Shown in pieces: positions 15,278 to 17,690 of a DNA stretch of 17,690 nucleotides. The notes under the pieces are model-generated. The model worked only from the letters and a program-made list of their open reading frames with translations, was not told the origin of the DNA and made no database searches. Positions within the stretch are counted from its first letter, which is position 1. Every line of letters starts with the position of its first letter. Source of the stretch: Mariprofundus sp. (lineage in GTDB: Bacteria > Pseudomonadota > Zetaproteobacteria > Mariprofundales > Mariprofundaceae); contig WFUI01000008.1 in the NCBI GenBank assembly GCA_015485035.1, positions 1 through 17,690 on the forward strand, given 5' to 3'. The position numbers and the translations under genes were made by a program.

Positions 15278-15994
15278 ATGAAACATCAAACTGCAGCCAT
15301 GCTGGTTATCGGTAATGAGGTACTCTCCGGGCGTACCCGCGAAGCCAATGCATGGCTGGCGGCGCAGGAACTGTTCGGTCGCGGTTGCAAACTGGCAGAG
15401 ATTGCCGTGATTCCCGATGAGGAAACGGCCATTGTGTCCACCCTGAACCGGTTGAGAAATCAGTTTGATGCCGTCATCACATCCGGTGGCATCGGACCCA
15501 CCCACGACGACATCACCATGGAATCGGTGGCGAAAGCGTTCGGGGTCGAGCTGATCGAGCATCGTTTCATTGTGCAGGCCATGAAGGAATATTATGGCAA
15601 TGAAGGCATGAACGACGGTCGCAGACGCATGACCCGCGTACCGGCCCCTGCCTCACTGATCCGTTGCGATAAAACCATCGCACCGGGAGCACGTATCGAC
15701 AACGTCTATGTGCTGGCCGGTGTTCCGGATATCTTCGCCTCGCAGCTGGAATCGATTCTGGATGATTTCGGCTCCACGCCCTATCAACGCCATGAAATTG
15801 AAGTCGCCCTGCCCGAAAGCCTGTTTGCCGCCGGGCTCACTGCCATTCAGCAGCAATACGACGATGTCGAAATCGGTTCCTATCCGGGCCGATGCGGCCC
15901 CCGCCCCTGCGGCAAGATATGCCTGTCCAGCCAGAATCCCGAACGCCTGCAACAGGCCGCCGCTGACGTGGAATCCATGCTGAAGAACCTGTAA
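15278..15994 (+). CDS. CinA N-terminal / MoCF-fold (COG1058) family protein
   Basis: 238 residues forming one molybdopterin-binding-type (MoCF_biosynth) domain: MLVIGNEVLSGRTREANAWLA, VIPDEETAI, and the signature FDAVITSGGIGPTHDDITM (63-81), then AGVPDIFASQLES. In full-length CinA this domain (COG1058, ADP-ribose/NMN-related pyrophosphatase activity in some members) is joined to a nicotinamide-nucleotide amidase domain, which is absent here; the stop is clean and no amidase remnant follows. A role in NAD recycling would suit nadC and nadE in the same window, but that is inference. The ribosome binding site is weak. Confidence 0.88.
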   Translation: MKHQTAAMLVIGNEVLSGRTREANAWLAAQELFGRGCKLAEIAVIPDEETAIVSTLNRLRNQFDAVITSGGIGPTHDDITMESVAKAFGVELIEHRFIVQAMKEYYGNEGMNDGRRRMTRVPAPASLIRCDKTIAPGARIDNVYVLAGVPDIFASQLESILDDFGSTPYQRHEIEVALPESLFAAGLTAIQQQYDDVEIGSYPGRCGPRPCGKICLSSQNPERLQQAAADVESMLKNL

Positions 15995-16024
15995 AATCAC
16001 TTCCCGGAATTACCGCCGAAGCCA

Positions 16025-16043
16025 CCCGATACAGATGATCGGG
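16025..16043. terminator. Small hairpin between convergent genes
   Basis: CCCGAT (16025-16030) and ATCGGG (16038-16043) with a 7-nt loop lie between the CinA-like gene and the convergent toxin gene. Only 6 bp and with no clear T-run; a weak bidirectional terminator candidate. Confidence 0.2.
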
Positions 16044-16078
16044 CTGTCAACGATGCAAGTTCATGTCCGGTGTATGTT

Positions 16079-16357
16079 TTAAAACCGTTTCATATCCCGA
16101 TAGAAATTCTCGTGAGAACCCACGCCCGGCAATGTTACAATGATCTTTTCATCATCATAACTGTAAGCAAGCAAGGCCTGTTGCCTGAGCATCGTAAACT
16201 TGTATACACGCAAATAATGCAGATCTCCCTGTTTCTGAATACCAATTAACGGATTTTCAACAACCGCTTTTACAGCCTTATCCAGGGCTTCTTTCTGATT
16301 TCTTTTGAGCTTTTTAAGTTGTTTTGAAAACCTCGGTGTCTGTAAAACCTGCATCAT
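16079..16357 (-). CDS. Type II toxin, RelE/ParE superfamily
   Basis: 92 residues, basic, compact RelE/ParE fold size. Begins MMQVLQTPRFSKQLKKLKRNQKEAL; the helix of Lys/Arg after an N-terminal strand, then HYLRVYKF, QALLAYSYDDEKIIVTLPGVGSHENFYRDM, are typical of this superfamily (RelE-like ribosome-dependent nucleases or ParE-like gyrase poisons; which one cannot be told from sequence by eye). The start overlaps the stop of the upstream antitoxin gene by 4 bp (ATGA), the standard type II layout with the antitoxin first. Confidence 0.85.
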   Translation of the reverse strand: MMQVLQTPRFSKQLKKLKRNQKEALDKAVKAVVENPLIGIQKQGDLHYLRVYKFTMLRQQALLAYSYDDEKIIVTLPGVGSHENFYRDMKRF

Positions 16358-16575
16358 GTCCCGAATGTATAAGGCTCAAGCAGTCCGGCCTCGGCTTCTT
16401 CATGAGACAACATGACTTCACGAATAAAATAAAATGGCAAATCAGGGTTTTCTTCAGCCATTTTCCCCACTTTTGCCCAATATGAGAGCTGGGAACCTAA
16501 AGAACGATGATCAATACGCGCTTGAATTCGTGCAGATTTCACCACATCTTCTGATAATTTTACTGCAATTGACAT
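16354..16575 (-). CDS. ParD-like antitoxin
   Basis: 73 residues from the ATG at 16575; GAGGTGAG just upstream gives better spacing for this ATG than for the GTG one codon earlier. SIAVKLSEDVVKSARIQAR is a ribbon-helix-helix-like start, followed by RSLGSQLSYWAKVGKMAEENPDLPF, which is characteristic of the ParD_like antitoxin family. It should bind and neutralise the RelE/ParE toxin through its C-terminal part and repress its own promoter. Overlaps the toxin gene by 4 bp. Confidence 0.85.
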   Translation of the reverse strand: MSIAVKLSEDVVKSARIQARIDHRSLGSQLSYWAKVGKMAEENPDLPFYFIREVMLSHEEAEAGLLEPYTFGT

Positions 16576-16583
16576 CACTCACC

Positions 16584-16880
16584 TCAACAGGAAATAGTTA
16601 CCAAAGGTTGCTGCTTGAAACCATCCCATGCAAGCATCTCCATGGCACGTGAGTTTGACAATATCAACCTGCTGATTTTATTCATTTGTCGTTTCAGGCC
16701 GATGCGGGTCAGAGCATAGCCTCTGGTCGGAATCCGGAACTGGATATCTTTCCAGTCGTGCGGCACTTCCGTGACCAGATAACAGCTGCAATTCACCGTA
16801 TGGATGCCGGGCAGAATCCACTGGTCTGAATTATCGCCATCCACGACCGTCCACATATAGGTGGCCGGCAGCGATTTCAC
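16584..16880 (-). pseudogene. Unknown gene, probably decayed (copy 1 of a duplicated fragment)
   Basis: Encodes up to 98 residues from a GTG, including LPATYMWTVVDGDNSDQWI and LPGIHTVN, then LKRQMNKISRLIL; no family is recognised. Coding signal is supported because a second copy at 17542-17673 keeps the same frame with mostly silent or conservative changes. The frame is open upstream to a stop near 16914 (TFEDDLELVKSLPA), with no good start or ribosome binding site, which suggests a 5'-truncated remnant. It ends immediately upstream of the ParD-like antitoxin. Confidence 0.45.
16671..16824. repeat. Diverged direct repeat, copy 1 (with 17578-17647)
   Basis: Block a 16671-16698 matches 17578-17605 at 24 of 28 bases. 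Block b 16792-16824 matches 17615-17647 at 29 of 33. The blocks are 93 bp apart here and 9 bp apart in copy 2, an 84-bp (28-codon) in-frame difference. The repeats bracket the MazF-type module. Confidence 0.75.
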
Positions 16881-16918
16881 CAGTTCCAGGTCGTCCTCGA
16901 ATGTTTACAGACTTGCAT

Positions 16919-16946
16919 TTGTCAGTTATTTTCACCACCATGTAAT
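16919..16946 (+). promoter_or_regulatory. Sigma-70 promoter of the second toxin-antitoxin module
   Basis: TTGTCA (16919-16924), 16-bp spacer, TGTAAT (16941-16946): five of six matches in each hexamer. About 37 bp before the antitoxin ATG. A TGCATTT motif occurs both over the -35 and just after the -10, possibly operator half-sites. Confidence 0.5.
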
Positions 16947-16982
16947 CTGCATTTTTCATCGTATTGCACGGAGGAACATCAA

Positions 16983-17177
16983 ATGACAGTTGCAGAACAG
17001 ATTGTGCAACACCTGAACTCCCTGCCTGAAACAGCCCAGGCCGAGGTGCTTGATTTTGTTGAATTCCTTGAATCCAGGTCGAACAAGGCAAGCTGGTCCG
17101 AATTCTCTCTGACTCAGGCGATGCGGGGAATGGAATCCGAGGAAAGTCCGTATTCGCTAAACGACATTAAAGGTTAG
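16983..17177 (+). CDS. Small antitoxin, DUF2281/VapB-like
   Basis: 64 residues: MTVAEQIVQHLNSLPETAQAEVLDFVEFLESR matches the DUF2281 pattern (LPEExQxEVLDFVEFL), followed by a disordered acidic C-terminus (MESEESPYSLNDIKG) suited to wrap the toxin. A strong GGAGG at 16971-16975 precedes the ATG. The toxin gene starts 5 bp after its stop. Confidence 0.82.
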   Translation: MTVAEQIVQHLNSLPETAQAEVLDFVEFLESRSNKASWSEFSLTQAMRGMESEESPYSLNDIKG

Positions 17178-17182
17178 CCTCG

Positions 17183-17527
17183 ATGATTCGTGAAGGAAGC
17201 ATCGTTTTATTTCGCTTTCCACAGACTGATCAAACACAGGGAAAACTGCGTCCGGCGCTGGTCTTGCGAAAACTGCCCGGACCATATGATGACTGGTTGA
17301 TTTGCATGATTTCGACGCAGTTAACACAGCGGGTTGATGGCCTTGATGAACAAATCAACACAGATGACGAGGACTTCGGTGAATCCGGCCTGAAGTCACC
17401 AAGCCTCTTTCGCGTTTCACGTCTGGCCGTGGTTGAACAATTTATACTTCTCGGAACAATCGGCACAGTCTCTACTAACCGCCTGTTGCGCATTAAGAGA
17501 TCTCTATCAGACTGGATCAAAAGCTAG
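17183..17527 (+). CDS. Type II toxin, MazF/PemK family endoribonuclease
   Basis: 114 residues of the PemK/MazF fold: REGSIVLFRFPQTD (first strand), GKLRPALVL (20-28, with the catalytic Arg region), WLICMISTQL (with the conserved Ser/Thr) and SLFRVSRLAVVEQFILLGTIGTVS. MazF-type toxins cleave mRNA at short sequences. AAAGG at 17169-17173 lies 9 nt before the ATG. Partner of the DUF2281 antitoxin, an association seen in many genomes. Confidence 0.85.
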   Translation: MIREGSIVLFRFPQTDQTQGKLRPALVLRKLPGPYDDWLICMISTQLTQRVDGLDEQINTDDEDFGESGLKSPSLFRVSRLAVVEQFILLGTIGTVSTNRLLRIKRSLSDWIKS

Positions 17528-17541
17528 CCCGCAGTCAGCCA

Positions 17542-17673
17542 TCAAGATGTGGCTTGCCGAACGCCTGAAAGAAGCCGCCTGATTTTATTCGTCTGCCGTT
17601 TCAGGAAAATCCGGTTCACCGTATGCATGCCGGGCAAAATCCACTCATTCCTCAACGCCTGCAGCCAGTTAAT
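17542..17673 (-). pseudogene. Remnant of the unknown gene, copy 2
   Basis: Stop-to-stop frame reading INWLQALRNEWILPGMHTVN then RIFLKRQTNKIRRLL, closely matching copy 1 (WILPGIHTVN ... LKRQMNKISRLI) but lacking 28 internal codons in frame. No start codon stands at a sensible place, so it is a fragment. The rest of the window to 17690 shows nothing else. Confidence 0.55.
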
Positions 17674-17690
17674 TTACTACCAATGCACCA

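Noticed and set aside
16880..17690. Integron-type attC sites around the toxin-antitoxin module
   Set aside because: I looked for paired GTTRRRY/RYYYAAC core sites with imperfect hairpins and found no convincing set.
1..17690. CRISPR array, tRNA or rRNA genes, intact insertion sequence
   Set aside because: No regularly spaced repeats, no tRNA cloverleaf or rRNA stretch recognised, and no transposase-like ORF.

Overview
The window looks like ordinary chromosome from a proteobacterium of moderate GC. The evidence is the gene content (QueA, glutamine-dependent NadE, RpiA, NadC, BirA, CoaX, LspA, Lon, HtpX), an RquA-like enzyme that makes rhodoquinone from ubiquinone, and sigma-32-like heat-shock boxes. 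I cannot place it further. Gamma- or Zetaproteobacteria would fit, but that is a guess.

Layout. From 1 to 3730 the minus strand carries rpiA and a stand-alone receiver protein (ATGA overlap), then, after a 179-bp gap, queA and nadE (ATGA overlap). nadE runs off the left edge. A divergent gene at 4057-4797 encodes an unidentified polytopic membrane protein. At 4870-7098 (minus) lies a large signalling gene whose product joins a receiver domain, a class III nucleotide cyclase, a degenerate PilZ-like segment and a CpdA-type cyclic-nucleotide phosphodiesterase. From 7215 to 9831 the plus strand carries a tightly overlapping cofactor operon: nadC (NAD), birA (biotin attachment) and coaX (CoA). A 426-bp spacer rich in repeats follows, then lspA. 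Convergent to lspA is an rquA-like gene, and upstream of that is lon on the same strand. lon and htpX diverge from a 96-bp spacer carrying heat-shock promoter boxes. A CinA N-domain protein follows. The right end (16079-17690) is accessory DNA: two unrelated type II toxin-antitoxin modules with two decayed copies of one unknown gene on either side of the second module.

Most notable: (1) the four-part fusion, which appears able to make and destroy a cyclic nucleotide in one polypeptide, and whose cyclase has the Glu/Gly purine-selecting residues seen in bacterial guanylate cyclases rather than the Lys/Thr(Asp) of adenylate cyclases; (2) two mutually exclusive perfect 8-bp hairpins over the ribosome binding site of rquA; (3) a shared palindromic -35 element between lon and htpX; (4) the coaX-lspA spacer with a long hairpin holding a G-rich loop, a 16-bp perfect palindrome, a tandem 12-mer and a CRP-like site; (5) the duplicated gene remnants around the MazF-type module.
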